From Azolla pinnata (lineage: Eukaryota; Streptophyta; Polypodiopsida; Salviniales; Salviniaceae): a stretch of DNA of 29,239 bases. The position numbers and the translations under genes are program-made. Location of the stretch: NCBI GenBank assembly GCA_037176905.1, contig JBBBWG010002214.1:4432-33670 (forward strand), written 5' to 3'. The notes below the pieces were generated by a model. The model was given only the letters and a program-made list of their open reading frames with translations, searched no databases and was not told the origin of the DNA. How positions within the stretch are numbered: position 1 is the first letter of the stretch; the number at the start of each line of letters is the position of its first letter. Of the stretch, positions 1-9,963 are shown piece after piece.

Positions 1-1
1 T

Positions 2-87
2 GATTAATCAAGAAGTCAGCGTTTTGATTAATTAAGAAGTCAGCGTTTTGATTAATTAAGAAGTTAGCGTTTTGATTAATTAAGAAG
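2..87. repeat. 24-bp tandem repeat, 3.6 copies
   Basis: Three full 24-base units (2-25, 26-49, 50-73) and a 14-base partial unit (74-87) follow each other without gaps. The unit starts gattaattaagaag and ends in tttt. Copies differ by single changes only (C for T in copy 1, T for C in copy 3), so the array is young. It is cut by the window edge and may extend upstream. It lies about 180 bases before the F-box gene start. Confidence 0.95.
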
Positions 88-107
88 GGTTTAGAGAAGA
101 GTCTACA

Positions 108-131
108 AACTAATTACCTTCTTCTTTGCAG
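108..131 (+). promoter_or_regulatory. Candidate 3' splice site of a leader intron
   Basis: A branch-point-like ctaat is followed by a pyrimidine stretch and ttgcag ending at 131, a textbook plant acceptor. No ATG lies between it and the F-box start at 265. The F-box gene may therefore have a 5' UTR intron whose first exon lies left of the window. If so, the 24-bp repeats at 2-87 are intronic. This is inferred from sequence pattern only. Confidence 0.4.
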
Positions 132-260
132 AGTCGAAAACAGAGGGAAAGGAAACAGAAGAAGAACAGAGGAAACAGAGAAGAACAGAAGAAGAAGAAC
201 AGAGAAGAACAGAGGAAACAGAGAAGAACAGAAGAAGAAGAACAGAGAAGAACAGGGGAG
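132..260 (+). repeat. Purine-rich GAA/GAACAGA leader repeat
   Basis: The stretch is almost pure A and G with scattered C. It is built from shuffled gaagaa and gaacagag words, and the block aacagagaagaacag recurs. It is free of ATG and ends immediately before the gccATGg start of the F-box gene, so it is probably 5' UTR. Open frames through it merely reflect the lack of T-initial stop codons. Confidence 0.85.
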
Positions 261-264
261 AGCC

Positions 265-2313
265 ATGGAGGATCGCGGCGAAGAAGCAGAAGCAGAGGAC
301 GACGACGACGACGCCGAGCTCCGCCATGGCGACCTTCCTCCTCCCTGCATCAACGACGCCCTCGCCGATGACCATCTCCTCCTCCTCGTCCTCTCCAAGC
401 TCCCCTCTCAGGCCGACAAGAACGCCTTCGGCCTCGCCTGCAAGCGCTGGATGCGCCTCCAGAGCGGCGAGCGCCGCCGCCTCTGCGTCCGCGCTGGGCC
501 CCTCATGCTCCACCGCCTCGCCCTCCGCTTCACCGGCCTCCGCGACCTCGATCTCGCCCAGTCCGCCTCCCGCTCCTTCTCCCCCGGCGTCAGCGACCTC
601 GATCTGCTCACCGTCTCCGAGAATTTCAAGCTTCTCGAACGGATCAGCCTCCGCGAATGCAAAGGTCCCCTCTTTTTCTCTTCGTAGTAAAAAAAAAAAA
701 AAGCTTCTGTCTTCATGGATCTGCGGGGGTTATAAATTGTGTGCATCTGTCTGTTTTCTCGTCGATTTTGGGTTCTTGTGAAATCGCTTTCTAGCTGGTC
801 AGATTTTTTTTTTTGATCGCGTGGAAAATTCGGCAGCTCCCATCCGAGATGTTGTAGACCGCCAAATATCACGATGCGATGTTTGGGAGTTTCTTTTGTG
901 GTTTTCTTGATTTTACCGCTTACAATTTTATTCAGGCTCACTTTTGGAAGAAACTCGACGAACTTCTTATGGATCATCGGTGCTTAACCCATCATTCAAT
1001 CTTGTTTGTTCCTAGTTTCTAATGCTGCCTGTATGTTCTTTGTTTATAGTGTAGAGAATCAGCAGCTGAATGCTGTGATGATGAAAGAAAAAAAAACCCA
1101 GTCAGCTAGTCAAGCTAGCGTTGGGAAATCTTGATTCTTGAGTAACTGTGTGGCTCATCCATTTTTCATGATTTATCTGGCTCGTTGCTTATTATTAGGT
1201 TCTCTTTGCTCTTTTGTTGTCCTCCATTATTGTAGATGCAGTATTTCACATTAGTGCTCTTGCAAATCTCAATTGGGACTACTTGGTTAATTCTCATTTC
1301 TGTTCTTTCTTTTTTATTTGTTACTATGTACGTCTTCTTTTTTTTTGCTAGCATCATCATAGTCGAGCGGCCGATTGCATGTACTATGTACTCTTGATTA
1401 TTTTTATGGGAACTAAAATAGGTAGCTTCTCAAGTGGCATTAACCTTTGATATGTGAATCTTATTGTTGAGGTGCAGGCATCACGGATGTTGGTTTGAAA
1501 GCATTAGGATGTGGGCTCTCAACATTGTGTTGGATTGATTTATCCGATTGCAAACGTATCACTGATAAAGGCATCGAGTCCTTGGTACAAGGCTGCCCAT
1601 TGTTACAAAGTCTGGATCTCAGGGGCTGCAAGCTTCTGACAGATAAGAGCTTAGAACATTTAGGAAGACACTCCAAACACTTGATAGAGCTGAATCTTCA
1701 TGGTTGTACCAATGTTGGTGATCTGGGACTAACACATCTATCTCAGGGGTGTACATGTTTGCAGATATTAGATGTAAGCATGTGCTCAAAGGTTAGCTCT
1801 GGGGTGCAGAGTCTTGCAGAAAGATGCATGGAACTTAAGGCCCTAAACTTGTCTGGTTGCTCTAAGATCAAAGATGTCATGATTGTGAATCTTGCTGAGA
1901 AATGTATGCACTTGGAGAGCCTTACACTGAATGGATGCAGGATGCTTTCTGATGAAGGTGTAAGGGCGGTTGTCAGATATCGTGGATCTACCCTCAAGGT
2001 CTTTGGCCTAGGGTGGTTAACTAACATCTCTGACGAAGCTGTAAAGCCAATTTTCACCTTCTGTTCTGCAATTGAGTTTCTTGATTTGCAGAGTTCTAAT
2101 ATCACCGATAATTGCTTCATGGAATTAACTGTTCTATCTTCCTTAAAGGTCCTCAAGCTCAATAATTGCAATAGCATAACAAGCTTAGCTATTATAAAGA
2201 TTGCAGACGGCTGCCCACAATTAGAGAAATTGGATCTTTCATATTGTGATCGGCTTACTGTAGATATGGTTAGAGATATAACATTGCCGGAAGGTTGTAT
2301 GCTACTTATTTGA
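265..2313 (+). CDS. F-box/LRR-repeat protein (SCF ubiquitin-ligase substrate receptor)
   Basis: Two exons, 265-664 and 1478-2313, encode 411 aa; the intron is 813 bases, GT-AG, phase 1. The ATG at 265 sits in a strong gccATGg context. After an acidic N-terminus (a run of five Asp near residues 12-16) comes an F-box at about residues 31-72, with LxxLPSQADKNAFGLACKRW as its core. The rest is about ten cysteine-containing leucine-rich repeats of some 26 residues with recurring L.L.GC..ITD words, to the C-terminus. In this family the F-box binds SKP1 of an SCF E3 ligase and the LRR arc holds the substrate. Length and the RAGP-xx-LxRLAxRF region after the F-box resemble the Arabidopsis At5g23340-type RNI-like proteins of about 405 aa, from memory and unchecked. 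The substrate cannot be told from sequence. Confidence 0.87.
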
Positions 2314-3110
2314 CAACGAAGATTATGAATACATTTGTTTGCATTTGAAGTTCTGAATACAATCCAATTGCTCAACAAGTCCACTATTGTGTTTTAACTT
2401 ATTACAATCAGGGCCTCATGGTATTTGCATTTCAAATTTAATCAGTAAGCATTCCATCTCTCTCTCTCACTCTCCCTCTCAAGCTGTGCTCAATAGATCA
2501 ACATCATGAAAATACAGGAATATGTGTTGATGTTCATTAACAGACACATACTGGATTAGTTGAAATGGCTTCACATGTATTCATGGTCGTTGCTTGTCAT
2601 TGCTACACAAACCACTGTAGGATGGTGGTCTCGATGAAGAGTATTTTTTGGAGGGGAATCCAACCAGAGGAACAGTCATGGCAGAGGAGAGGCTTATGAT
2701 TGTGCCATATAAGCTTAATTATAATTTGGTTTAGTGTCGACTTGACTATATACATTGGATCAAAAGCATAATTCAGAAGTTGCTGAAGTCACGATCCACT
2801 CGGTGCAATTTTCAAGGTGCCAGTGATGAAATATGAAACATCAATACCCTAGGATGAGCCATATGTTTTTTATTTGGGGACAGTTAATATAGACAAGGAA
2901 CCGACAAATATGTATTACCAAATTAGGAATCAGGATACAGATGATAGTGGCATAAAGGTCGATATGCATATTTTAATAGCCTAAGATATGACTGGGAAAT
3001 TGTTACAACAGCCTTTAGTAGACCACAAGCTTACAGGAACAATGTCTCTTCGCTTGGATGGCCCCAAAAAGATCATCTTTATTAATGATATTTGACTCGG
3101 ATCCTCTAAA
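2314..3110. other. Convergent intergenic region, no gene seen
   Basis: This gap separates the 3' ends of the F-box gene (plus) and the aquaporin gene (minus), so it should hold both 3' UTRs. A short CT microsatellite lies at about 2455-2480. I see no coding exon, RNA gene or clear terminator-like structure. Confidence 0.6.
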
Positions 3111-4687
3111 TCAAGCAGCTTTCTCCTTTGTGGGCGGCCTTCGGAAAAGTAGTTGAAAGACCCATCCAGATACTAACGCTCCAGCTAGAGGGGCAAGCCA
3201 AAAAACAAGAAAATGATCTCTTTCGTAGTGTTTTTGGTCTGCATAAGCCCACCCAAATGCCTGGCAAAACACCATTAACAAACGGTTTGAGGATTTCTAT
3301 GAACTGGATTAAAAATACCTACCATACACCGCAATAATCCTTACATTAGCAGGGTTTAAAGATGGTCCTGTGTAACCCGATCCAAGGGTAAGCACTGCTA
3401 TTGTTGCAAAGACTATCAACCAATTCTTTAAAAACTTGCTTTTGGGACCCTTCAAAATCACAAGAAGAACAGAGAATGTGATGAGGAAGGACAAAATCAA
3501 TTCAGCAAGCATTCCTGTCTGTAAATCCACCATCAAGCGAGGTCCTCCAAGCAAATGCTTGTATTTTAAAGGGACCAGTTCTTTTGCAGCTAGTACGCCT
3601 CCAACAGCCCCAAAAATCTAGAGCAAAATAGCAACACATCCTTTGTTCAAATCTCAAATCAGAATCGCTAACTCGAGCACAATAAAAATGAATGTGTATC
3701 AACACGCCTAGTGATATGAGAAGATATCAGAATCAAGTGAGCAAACTTTTAGCAATGGTTTTCACTGAGTTATATATACACAATGCAGAAAGCTTTTAAC
3801 AGTTAAGTAAGCAAACTTTTGGCAATGGTATTCATCGAGTTGTACACAATACGGTAACCTTTTCACCGTTCTACATTTCAAATGGGGTGATTTACACGGC
3901 AAGGATAATCCTACACAAATTTACTTATTGAATATGCTTCAAATTGCAGGCTTTCAGAATGGTATGGAAGCTGATATGCCCCCTTCCTCAAGCCGCTGGA
4001 AGGTTGAAGAACGTTATATCCATAATTTTCTTAGGCTGTGAGACAGCTGGGTTATTTTCATTTATGGTCTTTTAGCGTTCTATGTTCAAGAACTAGTTCC
4101 AATCAAATGCAGCACCAAACGGCAGTGAAAACAACAAAAAATACCTAGAACTAGGACCTGCTTTCTAACTGTCGATCACACTAAGATACTAGCAAACCTT
4201 CTGATATTCGCATCTATCCATATTCACCACAAGAAGTCTATACTACTTTTCTTGAAGAATTGCAATGTTTGATCTGTCGATTCTGATATACAAGTTTTAC
4301 ACGAAACGAAAAACATACTAGCTGAAAATCTAGTATATGTGGTTGCAAACTAGATCATAAACACTGATGCTAATGTATGTGAGTAATATAAAAGAATACC
4401 TGAGCTGGAAACCGAACAGCCATAGTAAACAGGGAGTCCTTGCTTGCTCCGATAGAGTAGAAGGCGAGCAGTGGAGAAGGGTTCCACATTGCTCCTTCCA
4501 GAACACCACCAAGCCAACCGAAGAAGAAGACGTTGAGGGTTATCAAGCCAATGACAATACCGAATTCAAATCCCTTCAGGTTCAGAAGAGTAGAGAGAAA
4601 TATCGTCATTGGCTTCACCATGGCAACATATAGAACCCATAGAAAAGAGATGGCACCATCTGCGAGGGCAAGCTTCACAAGTCCCAT
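3111..4687 (-). CDS. SIP1: SIP1-type small basic intrinsic aquaporin
   Basis: Three minus-strand exons, 4687-4400, 3617-3345 and 3260-3111, join in phase 0 with GT-AG introns to give 236 aa, the usual SIP length. The protein is strongly hydrophobic, with six predicted membrane segments. The loop B aquaporin motif is NPS (residues 69-71) in place of NPA, and loop E keeps NPA (184-186), followed by AFGWAY. A degenerate first motif is the hallmark of SIPs. The word KYKHLLGGPRLMVDLQTG matches SIP1 rather than SIP2, and the tail RRPPTKEKAA is basic. SIP1 proteins are water channels described from the endoplasmic reticulum membrane. Intron 2 falls directly after the loop E motif; reading through it gives a stop 11 codons later. 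The gene is convergent with the F-box gene. Confidence 0.95.
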
Positions 4688-4745
4688 CTTCTCTCAAGTA
4701 TTGTACTGAAAAAAGAAGTCGAAACCCTGCATATATATACATATA
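4688..4745 (-). promoter_or_regulatory. Aquaporin leader: candidate splice acceptor and TATA-like run
   Basis: On the minus strand, a pyrimidine tract ending in ttttttcag (AG at 4707-4706) lies 19 bases before the ATG, and a tatatatatgcag stretch lies further up at about 4728-4741. The first looks like a leader-intron acceptor; the second could be a TATA box or another acceptor. The two readings are mutually exclusive, and sequence alone does not decide. Confidence 0.35.
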
Positions 4746-5520
4746 AGTATGTCACATGAGTGGAAACTGTAGCTGTGAGTGATCCGCAACAAAAGTCAGG
4801 TCTTAAGTGCAAATTGAAGTTAAGAATGCTCCGAAACGAAATGAATTGTAGATCCTAGAGCAAGCCTTCTACAACGACTAGCAACAAATCAACAAATGAA
4901 CTGTGGATGCTAGAAGGGTCTTGACAACAGGGAGATGCAAGTCAAGGAAATGGGTTATAGAGATCAGAAGAGGAAATTAACAATCATGAGATACATTCTA
5001 CGACTCCATGCCTCCAGTGTTGCTCAGGGCATCTTGAGATACTTCAGCACAGTTAAGTTCCGTATCAAAAAATGAGCTCACATCATGGCTCTCTAGAGAT
5101 TTAGGGTTTCAGATTTTACGGAATGACAGGGCCAACAAATGGTGAACCAAGACATCCTCTCATTCACCAATCACTTCATCGTACACACACTCCCTTGCGT
5201 TTTATGTGTGGTGAAACTTCTGTGGAAGTCAGAACTTGGCCTAGCTAGCTAGCTAACCAACTATGCCCCTTGCCTTTAGAATGAGGAGGCATAGTATCTT
5301 GGAACAGTAGGCCAAGCACGAGACCAAGAACTTGAATCTGTGTGCATAATTGATGTGGGAAATCAGTTCAGACCATGTACTGCGGAAAAATAGATCTTCA
5401 GTCTGGTTGGGATGAAAGGGTTTTTAGTTTTTCCAGTACACAGGTAGTTGCCCACATGGAAGGAACAGAACAGAGTCTTAGATCCAATCAAATCATGCCA
5501 AGAAAATGCTATGTATCTGT
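4746..5520. other. Intergenic, no gene seen
   Basis: The base composition is mixed. A short ctagctagctagct run lies near 5239-5252. No exon, RNA gene or repeat array could be supported. It is probably promoter and leader territory of the aquaporin gene. Confidence 0.5.
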
Positions 5521-5521
5521 G

Positions 5522-5590
5522 TTGATGCTGATGCTGATGCAGCTAATGAAGAAGAAGAAGAAGATGAAGATGATGATGATGATGATGAAA
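5522..5590 (+). repeat. GAT/GAA compound microsatellite (left arm)
   Basis: Three gatgct units are followed by (gaa) and then (gat) runs up to 5588. Its complement, an (atc)/(ttc) compound run, lies 200 bases further on at 5794-5888, so the two could pair. The open frames through it (Lys/Met-rich on plus, Asp/Glu-rich on minus) are microsatellite artefacts. Confidence 0.9.
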
Positions 5591-5793
5591 TTGCTACCCG
5601 CTAAGAATAGAATTCCATCAATGAATCAATGGCATACCTTTGCTGTTGCAGCTGCTACTGCTGCTGTGGCCGCCCCAGTTGTGGGAGGAAGAAGCAAAAG
5701 TACACAAAAATCATGTCATATACATATATATAGGACTGCCCATGAGTCAATACTTTGCAGAAATGAATGCCATAGTTACCACGGACTTCTCGC

Positions 5794-5888
5794 TCTTCTT
5801 CTTCTTCATCATCATCATCATCACCATCATCATCATCATCTTCTTCTTCTTCTTCTTCTTTTCCTTCTTTCCCTTCTTCTCCCTTCTG
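5794..5888 (+). repeat. TTC/ATC compound microsatellite (right arm)
   Basis: The order is ttc run, atc run with one acc, ttc run, then degenerating tttccttc words. It mirrors the GAA/GAT tract at 5545-5588. Minus-strand reading gives poly-Asp/Glu, plus-strand gives poly-Phe/His/Ile; none is credible coding sequence. Confidence 0.9.
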
Positions 5889-5984
5889 TCTAAATCCTAC
5901 CTTTCTCGAAACCCAAATCTGTCTTCCATCAATGTTCACCAGAATTTGTCACTTCATGTTTCATCTCAAAAAAGCCAAATTGCC

Positions 5985-6445
5985 TTTGCCGAAAAATGCC
6001 ATCTTAATTTAAAGCCCAAAGGTTTTGGCCGAAAATGTCATCTTAGAACCAATTTATGACCCAAAATGCCATCTTGAAACCCAAAATTTGGGCCCAAAAT
6101 GCCATCTTAAAACCAAAAGTTTGGGCCCAAAATGCCATCTTGAAACCAAAAGTTTGGGCCCAAAAGGCCATCTTGAAACCAAAAGTTTGGGCCCAAAATG
6201 CCATCTTGAAACCAAAATTTCGGGCCAAAATGCCATCATAAAAGCAAACTTTTTGGCGGAAAATGCCATCTTAAAACAAAAAAATTTCGCCAAAAATGCC
6301 ATCTTAAAACCAAAATTTTTGGCCGAAAATTTGGTCAATAACTCTTTTTTTTTGGGCCAAAAATGCCATCTGGAAACCAAATTTTTTGTGACCAAAATGT
6401 CATCTGAAGACCAAATTTTGTGACCAAAAAATCCATCTTAAAGTC
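5985..6445. repeat. 33-bp minisatellite, about 13 copies
   Basis: The word aaaatgccatctt recurs with a spacing of 33 bases; copies of ccatctt start at 6069, 6102, 6135, 6168 and 6201, then 6233, 6266, 6299, 6366 and 6433. The central units (6069-6230) are nearly identical and the flanking ones decay outward. Four units contain the perfect 12-base palindrome tttgggcccaaa (6087-6098, 6120-6131, 6153-6164, 6186-6197). Because 33 is a multiple of three, frames on both strands stay open and show an 11-residue periodic peptide, but no frame is favoured. Confidence 0.95.
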
Positions 6446-7311
6446 AAATTTCTTCAACCCACACCAAAGTTAGCTATTTGTATCGAAGCCAACGTCCACT
6501 AGTCCACCTACTATTTTGTGGCAAAAATCACAAACCAAAATTTTTCATGAATAAAAAAGCGAGGAAAGAGCATAGGGAGAGTGTCTTGCTAATCATATGT
6601 TCACAAATTTGCATACAAGGTAATGAGTGAGGATACTCCAATCAAATAACAAAGGATGAATATATCTCCGTTGCCTTCTTCAAGCACATGTTCAACAAGG
6701 TTATCCGGCCATTAAGAAGGAGAGCAACTTCTTTTTTCATTGAAGATAAGCTTGTATGGCTCGAAGGAAGTCCTAAAAATGTGTTACGATGAGGTCAACT
6801 CCCCATATTCAGAAACTTGGGTGTTGGCGAACTTAAAACATAGCTACTAGTAATCAATGGTTCTCATTGCTTTCCAATTCCTAATCGCCGATATTATAGA
6901 CAAATCAATGAATGGTCAATAACATCGACAATATAAAAACAATTGTCGTCGTATGATCAAATATTATGCTGACATGACAATCATTGATAGCTTTTCATCG
7001 ATGGGATGACGTAGCGTGGATAATATAACGGATATTGCAAGACTGAACGTAGGATATCTGTATATATTCTACACAAACCTTGGAAATTTCTCGACAGAAT
7101 TCGTCGGGACATGTGATGTGTGAGTGGTTCCTCGAAGGTGGCTTATCATCATCATTGGCCAGATGGACCTACTCCAACAAGCTCGACCAACTGAGACGAT
7201 GGGCCAAATGGAGATCACGAGAGCGCTCTAGCATATGGTGATTGGAGCCAGGTTAAGACGAAGCAAACACGAAGAGTTACTACATACTTTGCAGAACGGA
7301 GAGTGAGAATC
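6446..7311. other. Intergenic, no gene seen
   Basis: AT-rich sequence with no ORF over 60 codons and no recognised domain, repeat family or RNA gene. The 7384-7685 stretch past the next small array is equally featureless. Confidence 0.5.
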
Positions 7312-7383
7312 TCTCGATCATCAGCCACTCGAGCATCTCGATCATCATCCACTCAAGCATCTCGATCATCAGCCTCTCGAGCA
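7312..7383. repeat. 24-bp tandem repeat, 3 copies
   Basis: Three units, 7312-7335, 7336-7359 and 7360-7383, each start tctcgatcatca and end gagca or aagca, with one to three differences between copies. It is unrelated in sequence to the 24-bp array at the left edge. The Ser/Arg-rich ORF across it is a by-product of the period being a multiple of three. Confidence 0.92.
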
Positions 7384-7685
7384 TGCGTTAAATTGCTCAA
7401 TGAGTGGATGAGCATGAAAAGGATCGTGCTTGGCCTCGACTCCAAACTGGAACAACAACAACTTCTTTCTTTCTTCATAAATGTATGTTTATATTAAAAC
7501 AACACGACAATGCAAAAAAAAAACCTTGCTATCAGAACTGCTTCAAAAGTAACGATGTGGTAAGGGCAACCGTCGAAGGTGCTGCAATACAAAACGACAT
7601 AAATCTAACTCATTCGAGGGCAAAGTTCTCACACAACATAATAGTTACTGTGAAAAGTGTCAAAATCAACTTTCCTCTTATCTTG

Positions 7686-8897
7686 CATATATGTTATGAT
7701 ACTCTAGAAAGCCCATCAAATAAGAAACTATTTTGCAAGTTCCAAATAATACCACATGCTCAAGTATCGCAAATAATCAAAACACAAACTTATATGTCGA
7801 GGTTGGTAAAACTCTATCGCATTCAATGAAAACCCATAAAAAAGATAATAAAACATTTCCATCAACTTCTTTTTCTTTTTCTTTTTATTGTGCGGACCTT
7901 AAGCCATATATGTTGTGATACTCAAGAAAGCCCATTAAATAAGAAACGATTCCGCAAGTTCCAATAAAATACCACATGCTTGGTAAAACTCTCCGGTCAA
8001 TGAAAACCCATCGAAAAGGCGACAAAACATTTCTAACAACTTTTTCTTTTTCTTTTTCTTTTTATTGTGTGGACCTTAAAAGTCATTTATATTGCGATGC
8101 TCCAGAAAGCCCATCAAATAAGAAACCATTCCTTCAAGTTCTAAGTAATACCACATGCTCAAGCACCTCAAATATAATCAAAACACAAACTTATACGCTG
8201 CTGGGGTTGGTAAAACTCTATCACCGTCAATGAAAACCCATAAAAAAAAAGTGACAAAACATTTCCAACAATTTCAATTTTTCAATTCTTCTACTTGTGT
8301 GGACCTTAAGACATATATGTTGCGATGCTCCAGAAAGCCCATCAAATAAGAAACCATTCCCGCAAAGTGCCAAGTAATACCACATGCTCAAAGCGCCTCA
8401 GATTATAATCGAAACGCAACCTTATACACTAGGGTTGGTAAAACTTTATCACCGTCGATGAAAGCCCATCGGAAGGGCGACAAAAACATTTCCAGCAACT
8501 TCTTCTTCTTCATTCATTCTTCAATTCAATTTCAATTCTTCAATTCTGCTTCAATTCTTCTGCTTGTGTGGACCTTAAGCCATATATGTTGCGATGCTCC
8601 AGAAAGCCCATCAAATAAGAAACCATTCCCGCAAAGTGCCAAGTAATACAAGATGCTCAAATCAAAGCACCTCAGATTATAATCGAAACGCAACCTTGTA
8701 CACTAGGGTTGGTAAAACTCAATCACCGTCGATGAAAGCCCATCGAAAGCGCGACAAAAACATTTCCAGCAACTTCTTCTTCTTCATTCATTCTTCAATT
8801 CAATTTCAATTCAATTTCAATTCAATTTCAATTCTTCAATTCTTCTTGAATTCTTCATTTCAATTTCAATTCTTCAATTCTTATGTGGACCTTAAGC
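7686..8897. repeat. Five-copy tandem array of a 180-320 bp unit upstream of ATPD
   Basis: Units begin at catatatgtt-like words at 7686, 7905, 8084, 8312 and 8581, and the array ends after tggaccttaagccat near 8897-8900. Shared words in order are gaaagcccatcaaataagaa, ccaagtaataccacatgctc, ggttggtaaaactc, tcaatgaaaaccca or its gatgaaagccca form, catttcc, a pyrimidine tract, and tgtggaccttaag. Copies 4 and 5 are the most alike and so the youngest. Unit length grows from 179 to 317 bases, mostly through expansion of ttcaattcaattt words. The several 60-140 codon ORFs inside follow the repeat and show no known domain. Confidence 0.93.
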
Positions 8898-9066
8898 CAT
8901 AGAAAGGATAGAGAAAACTGCAAACACCACAGAAAAAGAGAAAACTGAGAGCATTTTGGCCCCAAAGAGGAGATAAGGTCCTCCTTTCTTTCTTCTCCCC
9001 TGTTCCTCCTGCAAACAACAGCAAGAAGAAGGCGCCATAGCTCGTCCGCGCCTCTGATCCTTCCCC

Positions 9067-9963
9067 ATGGAGGCACTGCAGCAGAAATCCCTGTCTTCCC
9101 TGCACATCAGCAACTCCCTGCTGCCCTCCTCCTCCTCCTCCTCCTGCGCGAGAACGCCTTCCTCCTCCTCCCTCAAGCTCCTCCGAGGCAGCAACAACAA
9201 CAACAACAACAACAACAACAACCACAGCAATGGCAGCAGCAATGCGACTTCCTTCTTCCAAGGCAGCAGCATGGGCGCGCTGAAGGCGAAGGTCCAAGAG
9301 CAAGGGAGATGCTCCGCCTTGCCCAGAGATGGCGGAGACGGAAGCAGCAGCAGCAGCAGCAGCAGCAGGAGGAGAAGACCTAGGGTTGTTTCCATGGCCA
9401 AATCCGCGGCATCGGGCTATGCCGCAGCTCTCGCGGAGGTAGGGAAAGCCAACGGGATCCTGGAATCCGTGGCCAAGGATGTGGAAGCGCTGGCCAAGTA
9501 CTTCCAGGACGACCAGTTCTGGGGCTTCATCGTCAATCCCGTGGCCAAGGTCGAGGAGAAGAAGGCGATCGTGAGCGAGGTCTGCAAGGAGGCGAAGCTG
9601 CAGCCGGTGACCGCGAATCTGCTCAACCTCATCGTCGAGAAGAAGAGGACGATCATCCTGCGCGATCTCGTGAAGGAGTTCGAGGTCTTGTACAACGAGC
9701 TCACCGATACGCAGGTCGCGGTCGTGACATCTGCGGTCGAGATCCAAGCCCCGCAGCTCTCGCTCATCGGCAAGAAGGTTCAGGCGTTGAGCGGATCGAA
9801 GAGCGTGAAGCTGAAGAACGTGATCGATCCTTCCATCATCGCGGGCTTCGTCGTCCGATTCGGCAAGGACGGATCGCGCCTCATCGACATGAGCGTCAAG
9901 GGCCAGCTCGACAAGATCGCGTCGCAGATCAATCTCGCCGATCAGCTCGAGCCCGCTGTTTGA
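9067..9963 (+). CDS. ATPD: Chloroplast ATP synthase delta chain (CF1 delta), intronless
   Basis: A single 298-aa exon from ccATGg at 9067 to TGA at 9961. Residues 1 to about 108 are a Ser/Arg-rich chloroplast transit peptide that is longer than usual. It contains ten Asn in a row (residues 43-52, an AAC repeat at 9193-9222), eight Ser in a row (93-100, an AGC repeat) and a basic RRRRPRVVS stretch just before the likely cleavage site. Residues about 110-295 form the OSCP/delta domain, with the family's C-terminal words AVVTSAVEI, IDPSIIAGFVVRFG and GSRLIDMSVKGQLDKI. The subunit caps the CF1 alpha/beta head and links it to the peripheral stalk on the stromal side of the thylakoid, coupling proton flow to ATP synthesis. 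The mature part is GC-rich compared with the flanks. A large repeat array ends about 170 bases upstream. Confidence 0.97.
   Translation: MEALQQKSLSSLHISNSLLPSSSSSSCARTPSSSSLKLLRGSNNNNNNNNNNHSNGSSNATSFFQGSSMGALKAKVQEQGRCSALPRDGGDGSSSSSSSSRRRRPRVVSMAKSAASGYAAALAEVGKANGILESVAKDVEALAKYFQDDQFWGFIVNPVAKVEEKKAIVSEVCKEAKLQPVTANLLNLIVEKKRTIILRDLVKEFEVLYNELTDTQVAVVTSAVEIQAPQLSLIGKKVQALSGSKSVKLKNVIDPSIIAGFVVRFGKDGSRLIDMSVKGQLDKIASQINLADQLEPAV

Noticed and set aside
5375..6059. Plus-strand ORFs of 172 and 139 codons, and a 94-codon Asp/Glu-rich minus ORF
   Set aside because: They run through the GAA/GAT and TTC/ATC microsatellites, and their sequence is homopolymeric or without a domain.
6025..6423. 132-codon plus-strand ORF with an 11-residue repeat
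   Set aside because: The 33-base repeat period keeps several frames open on both strands; no frame is favoured by start context or codon pattern.
7312..8897. CRISPR-like array
   Set aside because: The repeats are contiguous or of variable length, with no constant repeat/unique spacer alternation, and the genome is a plant's.
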